64,000 bases of DNA from contig NZ_NSLI01000004.1 of the NCBI RefSeq assembly GCF_002288825.1, positions 494,501 to 558,500 on the forward strand, written 5' to 3'. The first letter of the stretch is position 1. Each line of letters starts with the position of its first letter. Origin of the DNA: Sphingomonas lenta (GTDB taxonomy: Bacteria; Pseudomonadota; Alphaproteobacteria; Sphingomonadales; Sphingomonadaceae). The notes below the pieces were generated by a model. It searched no databases. It had not been told where the DNA came from and saw nothing but the letters and a program-made list of their open reading frames with translations. Below, in pieces: positions 39,946 to 48,684 of this stretch. The position numbers were made by a program, and so were the translations under genes.

Positions 39946-41250
39946 TCAGAGGACCATCCCCGCCAGGAGCGTCACGTTCAGCGCGATGATCACCGCCGCG
40001 ACGACCCAGGCGACCGATTTCAGCCAGGCGGGGCTGGCGAAGCGGCCCATCAGCTTCCGGTCGCTCGTGAACCGCACCAGCGGCACGATCGCGAAGGGGA
40101 GCTGGAGCGAGAGGATCACCTGGGACAGGATCAGGAGCTGCGTCGCGCCGCTGTCGCCCGCGGCGGCCACGACGATCACGGCGGGGATGATGGCGAGGCC
40201 GCGGGTGATGATGCGGCGGAGCCAGAAGGGCAGCTTCAAACGTAGGAAGCCCTCCATCACGATCTGGCCGGCGAGCGTGCCCGTCACCGTCGAATTCTGG
40301 CCCGACGCGAGCAGCGCCACGCCGAACAGGATGCTCGCCAGCCCCGTGCCGAGCATGGGCGCGAGCAGGCGATAGGCTTCGTCGATCTCCGCCACGTCCG
40401 TCCGTCCGGCGACGTGGAAAGTCGACGCCGCCAGGATCAGGATCGCCGCGTTGATGAAGAAGGCGAGGCCGAGCGCGACCGTCGAGTCCACCGTCGCCCA
40501 GCGGATCGCGTTCGCCTTGCCCGCGTCGTCGCGCTCGAAGGCGCGGGTCTGGACGATGGAGGAGTGGAGGTAGAGGTTGTGCGGCATCACAGTGGCGCCC
40601 AGGATGCCGATGGCGATGTAGAGCTTGGTGGGATCGGTGACGATCTCCGGCGTCGGCACCAACCCGCGCAGCACGTCGGGCATATAGGGCTGCGACAGGA
40701 TCAGCTCGAAGGCGAAGCAGCCCGCGATGATCGCGAGAAGCGCGATGATGAAGGCCTCCAGCTTCCTAAACCCGTAGCGCTGGAGCGCGAGGATCAGGAA
40801 CACGTCGAGCGCGGTGATCACCACGCCGGCGGTGAGCGGGATGCCGAACAGGAGCTTGAGCGCGATCGCGGTGCCCAGCACCTCCGCCAGGTCGCAGGCG
40901 ATGATCGCGATCTCGCAGAGCACCCAGAGCGCGAGGGCGACGGGCTTGGAGTAGTTGGCGCGGCATGCCTGCGCCAGGTCCATCCCCGCCGCGATGCCGA
41001 GCCGGGCGGACAGCGCCTGGAGCAGCATCGCCATGAGGTTGGAGAGCAGGATGACGGAGAGCAGCGCGTAGCCGAACGCCGAGCCGCCCGCGATGTCGGT
41101 GGCCCAGTTGCCCGGGTCCATGTAACCGACCGCGACCAGATAGCCGGGCCCGAAGAACGCGCCGACGCGCCGCCACCGGGAGCCGGTGGTGTGCACCTCC
41201 ACCGTGCCATGGACCTCCGGGAGCGACGGCGCGAGGGGCTGGGAGCTCAT
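39946..41250 (-). CDS. mntH: Nramp-family divalent metal (Mn2+) transporter
   Basis: 434 residues and about eleven membrane spans. It imports Mn2+ or Fe2+ with protons in the inner membrane. The metal-site motif is [16 protein letters not shown] in TM1, and the TM6 motif is [20 protein letters not shown]. The consensus transport signature [20 protein letters not shown] then [15 protein letters not shown] is clear. The ATG at 41248-41250 ([15 protein letters not shown]) is chosen. The open frame runs far upstream across a gene on the other strand and a repeat, and that part is not protein-like. It is divergent from a DUF2147 gene; an 8-bp inverted repeat lies between them. Confidence 0.96.
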   Translation of the reverse strand: MSSQPLAPSLPEVHGTVEVHTTGSRWRRVGAFFGPGYLVAVGYMDPGNWATDIAGGSAFGYALLSVILLSNLMAMLLQALSARLGIAAGMDLAQACRANYSKPVALALWVLCEIAIIACDLAEVLGTAIALKLLFGIPLTAGVVITALDVFLILALQRYGFRKLEAFIIALLAIIAGCFAFELILSQPYMPDVLRGLVPTPEIVTDPTKLYIAIGILGATVMPHNLYLHSSIVQTRAFERDDAGKANAIRWATVDSTVALGLAFFINAAILILAASTFHVAGRTDVAEIDEAYRLLAPMLGTGLASILFGVALLASGQNSTVTGTLAGQIVMEGFLRLKLPFWLRRIITRGLAIIPAVIVVAAAGDSGATQLLILSQVILSLQLPFAIVPLVRFTSDRKLMGRFASPAWLKSVAWVVAAVIIALNVTLLAGMVL

Positions 41251-41277
41251 CGCGGACCCGCTTGGCGGATCGGGCGC

Positions 41278-41301
41278 GATACGGCAAGGCTCGGCCGTAT
41301 C
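41278..41301. promoter_or_regulatory. Inverted repeat GATACGGC-8-GCCGTATC between mntH and DUF2147
   Basis: Perfect 8-bp arms (41278-41285 and 41294-41301) with an 8-nt spacer sit in the 69-bp divergent gap. This may be an operator shared by both genes. It does not look like the AT-rich Mur/Fur or MntR boxes I know, so the regulator is unknown. Confidence 0.4.
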
Positions 41302-41319
41302 TCGAATGGACGGACCTGC

Positions 41320-41739
41320 ATGCGCTTCCCCCTTCTTCCCGGAATGCTGTTCCTCGCAAGCGCCGCCCAGGCGGCCCCGCCGATCGCGGGCCGCTGGGTG
41401 ACGCAGGAGGGCGACTCGATCGTGACGATCGGCCCCTGTGGTAGTGGGGGCGGAGACCAAACGTGCGGGCGGATCACGACGTTCCTGCGCCGGCCGGACA
41501 CGCCGAACCCGACCGACCGTAATAACCCGGACCCGGCGTTGCGGAGGCGGCCGGTGCTCGGGCTGGCGGTGCTGACGGGCTTCACCGACCAGGGCAAGGA
41601 CTGGCGCGGCCGCATCTACGACCCGCGCTCGGGCAAGAGCTACAAGTCGATCCTGAGCCGCAACCCGGACGGCACGCTGAAGGTGCAGGGCTGCATCGCG
41701 TTCATCTGTCGTACGCAGACGTGGCGACCGGCGCGATAG
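41320..41739 (+). CDS. DUF2147 secreted protein, paralogue 1
   Basis: 139 residues. A signal peptide ([20 protein letters not shown], cleavage AQA/A) is followed by the DUF2147 pattern: [46 protein letters not shown], then [20 protein letters not shown] and [17 protein letters not shown]. The C...C-G and late GCI...C cysteines are typical. The fold is a small secreted beta-barrel, with function unknown in the family. A second DUF2147 gene lies at 54647-55084. It is divergent from mntH, so envelope or metal stress regulation is possible but unproven. Confidence 0.88.
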   Translation: MRFPLLPGMLFLASAAQAAPPIAGRWVTQEGDSIVTIGPCGSGGGDQTCGRITTFLRRPDTPNPTDRNNPDPALRRRPVLGLAVLTGFTDQGKDWRGRIYDPRSGKSYKSILSRNPDGTLKVQGCIAFICRTQTWRPAR

Positions 41740-41933
41740 GGGCGCTGAAGGTAACGAAGGTAAGCGTATGTCGGCGTGAAAACGCGACGAAGCGAGTGCC
41801 GGGCTCCTCCGTTCATTCAGCTTGCGCTGCGACGACGGGCTTGGGGCTGACGATTCGAAAGAGCGGCGGCCCGGTCGGGGCCGAGTCGCCGAGGAGCATG
41901 GCACGGGTTGAGGGCTATAGGACAGCGGTTTTG

Positions 41934-42067
41934 TTCCTCCCCGGAACGGGGAGGGGGACCATGCGCAGCATGGTGGAGGGGCGGCCGCGAAGGGCGGTGC
42001 GCGTCGCGAGCACCCCTCCACCACGCCCTGTGGGCGCGGTCCCCCTCCCCGTTCCGGGGAGGAGCTA
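41934..42067. mobile_element. MITE-like palindromic element (diverged copy)
   Basis: The 344-bp gap 41740-42083 holds no gene. Its right half is the element: TTCCTCCCCGGAACGGGGAG then GGGGACCATGCGCAGCATGG TGGAGGGGCGGCC, and the mirrored CACCCCTCCACCACGCCCTG to CCGTTCCGGGGAGGAGCTAG. It shares the core of the glgX copy but with CCCCGGAACGGGG stems in place of CCCCCGC. The right end abuts CTAG. The left half of the gap (41740-41933) shows nothing I recognise. Confidence 0.65.
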
Positions 42068-42083
42068 GGGACTCGCCCGGATT

Positions 42084-42713
42084 TCACACCGGCGCGGCGT
42101 CAGGCCCTGCGCCGTAATGGTGCCAGGTGAAGATCGCCGCCGCGCCCCGGTACGGTCGCCACGGCTCCGCCAGCTCGCGCGTCAGCTTCTCGTTCGGGCG
42201 TGCGTCGTGGCCGAGGATGCGGCCGACCTCGATCTGGACGGCCAGGTCGCCCGCAGGCCAGATGTCGGGCCGGCCTTCCGCGAAGAGCAGGTAGATCTCC
42301 GCCGACCAGCGGCCGATGCCCTTGACGCGCGTCAGCTTGGCGATCGCCTCCTCGTCGTCGGCGGGCAGGTTCTCGAGGTCGAGGCGGCCGCTCGTCACCT
42401 CGTCGGCCAGGCTGCGGGCGTAGCCGATCTTCTGGCGCGAGAAGCCGGCGGCGCGCATCGCCTCGTCGCTCGCGGCGGCGATGACTTGCGGGTCGGTCGG
42501 GTCGCCGACCGTCTCCCCCAGCTTGCGCCACACCGCGTCCGCCGAACGCACGGAGACCTGCTGGCCGACGATGGTGCGCAGAAGCGTGGCGTAGCCGCGG
42601 TCGCGGATGCGCGGCGCGGGGTAGCCGACGCGCGTCAGAGCGCGGGCGAAGGCGGGCTCGCGCACGGCGAGCGCGTCGAGGTGCTCGCGCAACGCCTCCG
42701 CGCTCAGGCCCAT
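42084..42713 (-). CDS. DNA-3-methyladenine glycosylase II-type (AlkA-like), HhH-GPD
   Basis: 209 residues. It excises alkylated bases in base-excision repair. The HhH-GPD superfamily fold is visible: [39 protein letters not shown], the helix-hairpin-helix [20 protein letters not shown], then [19 protein letters not shown] with the catalytic Asp (PAGDLA). It lacks the N-terminal beta domain of E. coli AlkA, like many alphaproteobacterial short forms, and has no FeS cluster of the Nth type. It is divergent from the ferredoxin gene with a 57-bp gap. The repeat element lies 16 bp downstream of its stop. Confidence 0.92.
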   Translation of the reverse strand: MGLSAEALREHLDALAVREPAFARALTRVGYPAPRIRDRGYATLLRTIVGQQVSVRSADAVWRKLGETVGDPTDPQVIAAASDEAMRAAGFSRQKIGYARSLADEVTSGRLDLENLPADDEEAIAKLTRVKGIGRWSAEIYLLFAEGRPDIWPAGDLAVQIEVGRILGHDARPNEKLTRELAEPWRPYRGAAAIFTWHHYGAGPDAAPV

Positions 42714-42770
42714 GCTTGATCCGCGCGCGCGCCGGCGGCATGGCGCGGCGACTTATTCAGGGAGTGATCC

Positions 42771-43088
42771 ATGCCCAAGCTTATCGTCGAGACCCGCGAC
42801 GGCCAAGAACGCGTCCTGGAGGGCGAGATCGGGCTGTCCGTCATGGAGGTGATCCGCGAGGGCGGGATCGACGAGGTGCTGGCGCTGTGCGGCGGCAACT
42901 GCTCCTGCGCGACGTGCCACGTGCATGTGGACCCGGCGTTCGTGGGGCTCTTGAAGCCGATGAGCGAGGACGAGAATGATCTGCTCGACTCGACCAGCGA
43001 CCGCGACGAGACGTCCAGGCTGTCGTGCCAGATCCAGTTCGGGCCGGCGCTCGACGGGATGCGGGTCAGGATCGCGGCGGAGGACTGA
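42771..43088 (+). CDS. 2Fe-2S ferredoxin, adrenodoxin type
   Basis: 105 residues. A small cytoplasmic electron carrier. The cluster Cys residues are in LCGGNCSCATCHVHVDP (three ligands, with an extra Cys) and in SRLSCQIQFGP (the fourth). The typical hydrophobic and acidic segments PMSEDENDLLD and DRDETSRLSCQI match adrenodoxin/putidaredoxin-like ferredoxins used with P450s or FeS assembly. The ribosome site CAGGGAG precedes the ATG. No P450 or ferredoxin reductase is adjacent, so the partner is unknown. Confidence 0.95.
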   Translation: MPKLIVETRDGQERVLEGEIGLSVMEVIREGGIDEVLALCGGNCSCATCHVHVDPAFVGLLKPMSEDENDLLDSTSDRDETSRLSCQIQFGPALDGMRVRIAAED

Positions 43089-43181
43089 GGCCGAACCGCT
43101 CGCTTGGTGGCGAGGCGCAGGCGTGTTGACGGAGTGACACACTCGTCGCTAACCCGACCCTCGCAGTCGGGGGAGGTCGCG

Positions 43182-44237
43182 ATGAGGTTCGTGAGCGCAC
43201 TATCGGCGTTGGCGGTGGCGGGCGCGGTCCAAGCCCAGACCTTCGATCCTCGACTCCACAAGCGCGTCGCCGGCCAGCCGACTGAAGTCATGGTGCTCGG
43301 CACGCCACACCTGTCGGGATTGCCCGAGACATTCACCCCCGCCGCCCTGGAACCGCTGCTCGACCGGCTGGCGGCGTGGCAACCGACGGTCATCACGATC
43401 GAAGCGATATCAGGAGAGCAGTGCGACGCGCTCCGGCGTTACCCTGCGCGCTACAAGGATTCGGTCGAGGCATATTGCTGGGACCCGTCGCCCGCCGCCC
43501 GCGCGACGGGGCTGGACGTGCCCGCGGCGACCGCGGAAGCGGAGCGGCTGCTCGCCGAGTGGCCCGCCCGGCCCTCGGCGGCGCAGCGGCGGCGGCTGGC
43601 GGCGGTGTTCCTGGCGGCGGGCAATCGGGCGTCGGCGCTGGTGCAGTGGCTCCGGCTGCCCCCAGCGGAGCGGCGCGCGGGCGACGGGCTCGACGCGGCG
43701 CTGGCCACGCTGCTGGAGAGGCAGCGCGCGCGGCGCAACGAGGACGATCTGATCGCCGCCGTGCTCGCCGCGCGGCTGGGGCTTGAGCGGGTCTTCCCGG
43801 CCGATGATCACAGCTCGGACGCGCCGGTGGCCGATCAGGCCGTGTCCGGCCGCGCCATCGAGGCGGCGTGGGACAATCCGGCGACCGCGAGCCGCCGGGC
43901 GGAGGACGAGGCGTTGGGGGCGGGACTGGGCAGCGGCGAGGGCGTGCTCCGGTTGTACCGCGCGTACAACGCACCCGGCTATCCCCAGCGGGTGTTCGCG
44001 AGCGACTTCGGTGCGGCGCTGGCCGAGCCGTCGCCCCAGGGCTTCGGCCGCGGCTATGTGGCGGCATGGGAGGTGCGCAACCTGCGCATGGCGGCGAACG
44101 TCCGCGAGGCCGCGGCCACCCGGCCCGGCGGTCGGGTCCTGGCGATCGTGGGTGCGTCGCACCGCGGCTATTTCGAGGCGTACCTGTCGATGATGCACGA
44201 CATGCGGCTGGTCCCGGCGGCGACGCTGCTCCGCTAG
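43182..44237 (+). CDS. DUF5694-type secreted protein (TraB/TIKI-like)
   Basis: 351 residues. A signal peptide (MRFVSALSALAVAGAVQAQT) precedes the motif EVMVLGTPHLSGLPETFTPA with G-T-x-H. PTVITIEAISGEQCDALRRY follows, and near the end RVLAIVGASHRGYFEAYLS. These three are the hallmarks of DUF5694 proteins, distantly like the TraB/TIKI-type metalloprotease fold in which H and E residues bind metal. The activity is unproven. The ATG at 43182 follows a strong GGGGGAGG. Its stop shares CTAG with rlmB on the other strand. It is periplasmic or secreted. Confidence 0.8.
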   Translation: MRFVSALSALAVAGAVQAQTFDPRLHKRVAGQPTEVMVLGTPHLSGLPETFTPAALEPLLDRLAAWQPTVITIEAISGEQCDALRRYPARYKDSVEAYCWDPSPAARATGLDVPAATAEAERLLAEWPARPSAAQRRRLAAVFLAAGNRASALVQWLRLPPAERRAGDGLDAALATLLERQRARRNEDDLIAAVLAARLGLERVFPADDHSSDAPVADQAVSGRAIEAAWDNPATASRRAEDEALGAGLGSGEGVLRLYRAYNAPGYPQRVFASDFGAALAEPSPQGFGRGYVAAWEVRNLRMAANVREAAATRPGGRVLAIVGASHRGYFEAYLSMMHDMRLVPAATLLR

Positions 44238-44983
44238 CCCCGCACCGCCGCCGCGTAGAGGGCGATGGCGGCGGCGTTACTCACATTGAGGCTCTCCACC
44301 CGGTCCGAGATCGGCAGGCGCGCGAGTTCGTCGCAATGCGCTTCGGTGTTCTGGCGCATGCCCTCGCCTTCCGCGCCGAGCACGAGGCAGACGCGGCCCG
44401 TTCCCATCGTCTCGGCTAGCGTGCGCTCCGCGTGGCCGGTGAGGCCGATGCGCCAGAAGCCCGCTTCCGCGATCTCGTCCAGCGCGCGGGCGAGGTTGAC
44501 GACGCGGACCCAGGGCACCGTCTCCAGCGCGCCCGACGCGGAGCGGGCGACCGTGCCGGACTCGGGCGGGGCGTGGCGGTCCTGCGTGACGATGCCCAGC
44601 GCGTCGAACGCCGCGGCGGAGCGCAGGATCGCGCCGACATTGTGCGGGTCGGTGACCTGGTCGAGGACCACGAGCGGCCGGCGGTCGTCCTCGCCCGCTT
44701 CCGCCAGCAGGTCGCCTAGCCAGATGTCCTCGAGCGGATCGACCTCGGCCACGACGCCCTGGTGCGGCGCGTCGGACGGGACCATGCGGCCGAGGTCCGC
44801 CACGTCGGCGAAGGTGACCGGCACGTTGTCCGGCACGTCGAGCGCCGCCGCGGCCTCGCGCGTCGCCCAGAGCTTGCGCACGTTCCGGTGGGGGTTGGCG
44901 AGCGCGGCGGACACCGCATGCCGACCCCAGAAGCGGGGCCGGTCGCGGGATCCTTCGCGGGGGGAGCGGCCGCGCTTAGCCAT
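44234..44983 (-). CDS. rlmB: 23S rRNA (guanosine-2'-O-)-methyltransferase RlmB
   Basis: 249 residues, SpoU/TrmH class. It methylates G2251 of 23S rRNA with SAM. An N-terminal substrate-binding domain (FWGRHAVSAALANPHRNVRK) precedes the trefoil-knot motifs: motif 1 LVVLDQVTDPHNVGAILRSA, motif 2 VCLVLGAEGEGMRQNTEAHC, motif 3 LPISDRVESLNVSNAAAIAL. The basic N-terminus (MAKRGRSPREGSRDRPR) is usual. The stop shares CTAG with the convergent DUF5694 gene. A tRNA-Tyr gene lies beyond the start on the opposite strand. Confidence 0.95.
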   Translation of the reverse strand: MAKRGRSPREGSRDRPRFWGRHAVSAALANPHRNVRKLWATREAAAALDVPDNVPVTFADVADLGRMVPSDAPHQGVVAEVDPLEDIWLGDLLAEAGEDDRRPLVVLDQVTDPHNVGAILRSAAAFDALGIVTQDRHAPPESGTVARSASGALETVPWVRVVNLARALDEIAEAGFWRIGLTGHAERTLAETMGTGRVCLVLGAEGEGMRQNTEAHCDELARLPISDRVESLNVSNAAAIALYAAAVRG

Positions 44984-45141
44984 GATAAGCCGTCATCGGG
45001 CGTCCGCTAGGCGGGCGAGGGGGCCTGCGCAACCGTTTCGGTCCGCTCCGCTGCGGCATTTCAGTCCGTTGACATGCGCCGGAGCGTTCGGCATTGGGCC
45101 GCCTCGCTTCGGCTTTCGGACGTTTCGCGTCCGGGCTCCAC

Positions 45142-45227
45142 GGAAGGGTGGCCGAGTGGTTAAAGGCAGCAGACTGTAAATCTGCCCACGCAAGTGTACG
45201 CTGGTTCGAATCCAGCCCCTTCCACCA
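45142..45227 (+). tRNA. tRNA-Tyr (anticodon GTA)
   Basis: 86 nt. The acceptor GGAAGGG (45142-45148) pairs with CCCTTCC (45217-45223), and CCA is encoded (45225-45227). The anticodon arm is GCAGA-CTGTAAA-TCTGC with GTA at 45176-45178. A long variable arm (CCACGCAAGTGTACG) and T-arm GGTTCGAATCC are present, as expected for bacterial tRNA-Tyr. A TTGACA box at 45069-45074 may be part of its promoter. Confidence 0.97.
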
Positions 45228-45335
45228 GCTCGCTGCCGCAGGCGCAGCGGAGCTGCACCGCGACAGCAGCGAGCTACGGCCGGCCTCGCCACAGCGAGGA
45301 CCGACGACGCGGCTTCGCCGCGGCGCTGCAGAGGG
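45228..45335. repeat. Hairpin repeat after tRNA-Tyr (GACGACGCGG type)
   Basis: It contains GGACCGACGACGCGGCTTCG CCGCGGCGC (45297-45325), a stem closed by TTCG, and several GAGCT/AGCTC-like stems (45228-45290). It is the same family as 2546-2762, 10064-10153 and 17823-17905. Confidence 0.5.
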
Positions 45336-45348
45336 CGCTTTCCATTCC

Positions 45349-45354
45349 TATATA
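45349..45354 (+). promoter_or_regulatory. TATATA box 6 bp before the HIRAN start codon
   Basis: TATATA at 45349-45354 would place transcription start at or next to the ATG at 45361. No Shine-Dalgarno sequence is present between them (CCGCCC). This suggests leaderless transcription of the HIRAN gene. The -35 is weak (CTGCAG at 45326-45331). Confidence 0.4.
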
Positions 45355-45360
45355 CCGCCC

Positions 45361-45741
45361 ATGCAGGAACTCTCCCTCGCCGTTGTCGGCCTGGACTTCC
45401 CCAACGCCGACAAGAGCCGCTCCAACCGCCGCTTCGAGGTCGCGCTGTGCCGCCCCGGCGACCCGGTCGAGCTGCGCCCCGAGCCCAAGAACCCCGCCGA
45501 CCCGCGCGCGGTCGCGGTGTATTCCGAGCGCGGCGTGCAGATGGGCTACCTCTCCGCCGAGCGCTGCGGCCTGATCGGCAAGCGCCTGAACGCGGGCGAC
45601 GCGTACCGCGCCGTGTTCCAGGAGGCGGACCGCCACAAAGCGGTGATCCGCGTCCGCTTCGGCGGCGGCGAGCCGACGCTGCCGGCGCGGGCCGCCGTGG
45701 CAGAGTCCGACGAGTACGCCCAACCCGATTGGGACGACTGA
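45361..45741 (+). CDS. Stand-alone HIRAN-domain protein
   Basis: 126 residues, nearly all a HIRAN domain: LSLAVVGLDFPNADKSRSNR then RFEVALCRPGDPVELRPEPK, NPADPRAVAVYSERGVQMGY and LSAERCGLIGKRLNAGDAYR. HIRAN binds single-stranded 3' DNA ends in HLTF/Rad5 helicases; stand-alone bacterial versions are often near DNA-repair or phage genes. Here it stands alone after a tRNA and a repeat. The C-terminus is acidic (ESDEYAQPDWDD). No ribosome site precedes the ATG; a TATATA box 6 bp upstream suggests a leaderless mRNA. Function in this organism is unknown. Confidence 0.88.
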   Translation: MQELSLAVVGLDFPNADKSRSNRRFEVALCRPGDPVELRPEPKNPADPRAVAVYSERGVQMGYLSAERCGLIGKRLNAGDAYRAVFQEADRHKAVIRVRFGGGEPTLPARAAVAESDEYAQPDWDD

Positions 45742-45823
45742 TTTGATTGCGCTCGTGTAACGACGGGAACGCCCGACTCGCCACATGGGTTACCTGGGCT
45801 CATCACCAGGGAGCCCGCACCCC

Positions 45824-46408
45824 ATGAGCGATCTCACCCATCCGGCCGACTCCGCCCCGGCCGCCACCTCCAAGCGCGACGCCGCGGGCGAGACCGCCGC
45901 GCAGGTCACTAAGGCGAAGGGCTCGCAAGTCACCGCCCAGGCGGTCACAATCAACAAGCCCGTGGCGGAAGTGTACGGCTATTTCCGCAACTTCGCGAAC
46001 CTTCCGACCTTCATGGAGAATGTCGAGCGGATCGACGTCCACGACCAGAAGCGCAGCCATTGGGTGGTGAAGGCGCCGGGCGGCGCCACCGTCGAGTGGG
46101 ACGCGGTCGTCACCGACGAGGAGCCGGAGCGCTTTGTCGCCTGGACCAGCGAGCCGGGCGCGGACGTGCCGAACAGCGGCCGCGTCGAGTTCCGCGATGC
46201 GGGCAAGCGCGGCACGGTGGTCAGCGCCACCATCCTCTACGACCCGCCCGCCGGCTTCATCGGCAAGCTGGTCGCCAAGGTCTTCCAGCGTGAGCCGGCG
46301 CTCCAGTCGCGGCGCGACCTCAACCGCTTCAAGCAGCTCATGGAGACGGGCGAGATCGCCACCTCGGCCATGAACCGCCAGCAACATGACGAAGGGAAAA
46401 ACGGCTGA
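45824..46408 (+). CDS. SRPBCC-family (START-like) protein
   Basis: 194 residues. After a variable Ala/Thr-rich N-terminus (about 45 residues), the SRPBCC/polyketide-cyclase fold begins: [20 protein letters not shown] then [40 protein letters not shown] and [20 protein letters not shown]. This group (COG5637-like membrane or stress proteins) is common in bacteria adapted to desiccation. The ligand is unknown. Its TGA overlaps the ATG of the Zn-ADH gene as TGATG, so translation is coupled. The ATG at 45824 is chosen; the upstream frame has no homology. Confidence 0.88.
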   Translation: MSDLTHPADSAPAATSKRDAAGETAAQVTKAKGSQVTAQAVTINKPVAEVYGYFRNFANLPTFMENVERIDVHDQKRSHWVVKAPGGATVEWDAVVTDEEPERFVAWTSEPGADVPNSGRVEFRDAGKRGTVVSATILYDPPAGFIGKLVAKVFQREPALQSRRDLNRFKQLMETGEIATSAMNRQQHDEGKNG

Positions 46409-47610
46409 TGCGCGCGCTCACCTGGCACGGCAAGCACGACGTCCGCATGGAGACGGTGGACGATCCCGGCATCGTCAACCCGCGCGACGCGATCATCAAG
46501 ATCACCTCGACGGCGATCTGCGGGTCGGACCTCCACCTCTACGACCATTTCATCCCGTCCATGCAGGCGGGCGACATCCTGGGCCATGAGTTCATGGGCG
46601 AGGTGGTCGAGGTGGGGCCTAAGTCGACGCTGAAGAAGGGTCAGCGCGTGATCGTGCCGTTCACGATCTCCTGCGGCTCCTGCTACCATTGCAACAAGAG
46701 CCAGTTCTCCGCTTGCCCGAACGGGCTACCCGCCGACAACCAGGACCTCGGTCGCCAGGGCTATGGCCACGAGATGGCGGGGCTGTTCGGCTACAGCCAC
46801 CTGACGGGCGGCTATGCCGGCGGCCAGGCGGAATATGTGCGTGTGCCGTTCAGCGACGTCGGCCCGCTCGTCATCCCCGACGGCATCGAGGACGACAAGG
46901 TGCTGTTCCTCACCGACATCCTGCCCACCGGCTGGATGGCGGCGGAGAACGCCGAGATCGAGCCGGGCGACATCGTCGCGGTTTGGGGCTGCGGACCCGT
47001 GGGGCTGTTCGCGGTGCAGTCGGCGTTCCTGATGGGCGCCGAGCGCGTGATCGCGATCGACCATTTCCCCCGCCGCCTCGAGCTCGCCGCCCGCTTCGGC
47101 GCGGAGACGATCAATTTCGAGGAGACGTCGACCTACGACGCGCTGATGGAGATGACGGGCGGCATCGGCCCTGACGCCTGCATCGACTGCGTCGGGCTGG
47201 AGGCGCATGGGGGCTTCGTCGACAACATCATCGACCAGATCAAGGTGTCGACCTTCCTCGGCACCGACCGCATCCACGCGATCCGCCAGGCGATCATCGC
47301 GTGCCGCAAGGGCGGGCGCGTGTCGATGCCGGCGGTCTATGGCGGCTTCGTCGACAAGTTCCCGCTGGGCGCGCTGATGGAGAAGGGGCTGACGCTTAAG
47401 ACGGGCCAGACGCACGTCCAGCGCTACACCCACGCGCTCCTGAACGCGATCGTGGAGGACAAGGTCGACACGACCTTCCTCATCTCGCACCGCCTCGACC
47501 TCGAGGAGGCACCCAAGGGCTACAAGATGTTCCACGACCGGCAAAACGAGTGGACCAAGGTCGTGCTCAAGCCCGGTATGGGCGTCGGTAAGGAAGCGGT
47601 AGCGGCGTAG
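46408..47610 (+). CDS. Zinc-dependent alcohol dehydrogenase, formaldehyde-dehydrogenase-like
   Basis: 400 residues of the MDR superfamily. Zn sites: catalytic Cys in [32 protein letters not shown], and the structural-zinc Cys group [17 protein letters not shown]. The NAD fold is [20 protein letters not shown]. The length and the internal insert ([20 protein letters not shown] then [17 protein letters not shown]) match the glutathione-independent formaldehyde-dehydrogenase-like group. It likely oxidises an aldehyde or alcohol; the substrate is uncertain. It is the second gene of the SRPBCC-ADH-SDR cassette and overlaps the first by 1 bp (TGATG). The SDR gene follows 10 bp later. Confidence 0.92.
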   Translation: MRALTWHGKHDVRMETVDDPGIVNPRDAIIKITSTAICGSDLHLYDHFIPSMQAGDILGHEFMGEVVEVGPKSTLKKGQRVIVPFTISCGSCYHCNKSQFSACPNGLPADNQDLGRQGYGHEMAGLFGYSHLTGGYAGGQAEYVRVPFSDVGPLVIPDGIEDDKVLFLTDILPTGWMAAENAEIEPGDIVAVWGCGPVGLFAVQSAFLMGAERVIAIDHFPRRLELAARFGAETINFEETSTYDALMEMTGGIGPDACIDCVGLEAHGGFVDNIIDQIKVSTFLGTDRIHAIRQAIIACRKGGRVSMPAVYGGFVDKFPLGALMEKGLTLKTGQTHVQRYTHALLNAIVEDKVDTTFLISHRLDLEEAPKGYKMFHDRQNEWTKVVLKPGMGVGKEAVAA

Positions 47611-47620
47611 GAGACGACAC

Positions 47621-48403
47621 ATGGCCGACAAGTTCGCGATCATCACCGGCGCCTCGACGGGCATCGGCTTCGAGCTCGCCACCATCGCGGCGCGCGAAGG
47701 GCACGACATCCTGGTCGTCGCCGACGAGCCGCTGATCGACGCGGCCGCCGCCGACTTCAAGCAGTTCGGCACCGACGTGCGCTCGGTGGAGGCGGACCTG
47801 TCGACGTTCGACGGCGTCGACCGGCTGTTGCAGGCGGCGGGCGGGCGCCCAATCGACGTGCTCTGCGCCAACGCCGGCCACGGGCTCGGCGGCGGGTTCC
47901 TCGACCAGGACCCCACGCGCTGGCGGCACGTGGTCGACACCAACGTGACCGGCACCGTGTACCTGCTTCAGCGCGCGCTCAAGGAGATGGTGGCGCGTAA
48001 CGAGGGCAGGGTGCTCGTGACGGGCTCGATCGCCGGCTATCTGCCGGGCTCGTTCCAGGCGGTCTACAACGGCACCAAGGCGTTCATCGACAGTTTCGTC
48101 GCCGCGATCCAGGACGAGCTGAAGGACTCGGACGGGGTGACGATCACCAACCTCATGCCCGGCGCCACCGAGACCGAGTTCTTCGACCGCGCCGACATGG
48201 AGGACACCAACGTCGGCACGTCCAAGAAGGACGATCCCGCCAAGGTCGCGCAGGACGGCTGGGACGCGATGATGGCGGGCAAGAAGCAGATCGTGTCCGG
48301 CTGGCACAACAAGCTGCAGACAGTGATGGCGAACGTGCTGCCGAACGCGCTGCTCGCGGGGCAGCACCGGAACATGGCCGAACCTGGAAGCGGCAAGGAG
48401 TAG
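47621..48403 (+). CDS. Short-chain dehydrogenase/reductase
   Basis: 260 residues, classical SDR. Motifs: FAIITGASTGIGFELATIAA (TGxxxGxG), VLCANAGHGLGGGF (NAG), and VLVTGSIAGYLPGSFQAVYN then GTKAFIDSF with catalytic Ser, Tyr and Lys (S...YNGTK). It would use NAD(P)H on an unknown carbonyl or alcohol. The C-terminal extension (DPAKVAQDGWDAMMAGKKQI) is typical of the YqjQ-like group. It ends the SRPBCC-ADH-SDR cassette, 10 bp after the ADH with GGAGACG as ribosome site. This trio is often found among general stress genes of Sphingomonads and rhizobia; that is from memory. Confidence 0.93.
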   Translation: MADKFAIITGASTGIGFELATIAAREGHDILVVADEPLIDAAAADFKQFGTDVRSVEADLSTFDGVDRLLQAAGGRPIDVLCANAGHGLGGGFLDQDPTRWRHVVDTNVTGTVYLLQRALKEMVARNEGRVLVTGSIAGYLPGSFQAVYNGTKAFIDSFVAAIQDELKDSDGVTITNLMPGATETEFFDRADMEDTNVGTSKKDDPAKVAQDGWDAMMAGKKQIVSGWHNKLQTVMANVLPNALLAGQHRNMAEPGSGKE

Positions 48404-48427
48404 GAGCGACCGCGCCCACCAGGGCAC

Positions 48428-48530
48428 TACCCCGGCGAAGGCCGGGGCCTAATCACGATGATTCGCGGGCGTGATCGCCCCCGCCCGCGACGTGGCCCTA
48501 GCTGGACCCCGGCCTACGCCGGGGTGGGGC
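48428..48530. repeat. Inverted repeat CCCCGGCGAAGGCCGGGG ... CCCCGGCCTACGCCGGGG
   Basis: Two hairpins face each other: ACCCCGGCGAAGGCCGGGG from 48428 and ACCCCGGCCTACGCCGGGG ending near 48527, with a GATTCGCGGGCGTGATCGCC middle. This is the only copy in the window and a separate family. It lies between the SDR stop and tRNA-Gly. Confidence 0.55.
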
Positions 48531-48586
48531 ATCCGGAGCCGCTTGCACCGCTAGGCTGCATCGAGTAGTTCGCAGCCCTGAGCCGG

Positions 48587-48660
48587 GCGGGTATAGCACA
48601 ATGGTAGTGCAGCAGCCTTCCAAGCTGAATACACGGGTTCGATTCCCGTTACCCGCTCCA
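48587..48660 (+). tRNA. tRNA-Gly (anticodon TCC)
   Basis: 74 nt. The acceptor GCGGGTA (48587-48593) pairs with TACCCGC (48650-48656), and the CCA end is encoded (TCCA). The anticodon loop CTTCCAA places TCC at 48619-48621. D-arm GCACAATGGTAGTGC and T-arm CGGGTTCGATTCCCG are standard. It lies in the gap before the convergent ABC gene. Confidence 0.97.
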
Positions 48661-48684
48661 GCCCCCAACTCCGCACACACCCCC

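Noticed and set aside
41251..42087. N-terminal extension of mntH to 713 residues
   Set aside because: It runs through the DUF2147 gene on the other strand and a repeat; Nramp proteins are about 430 residues.
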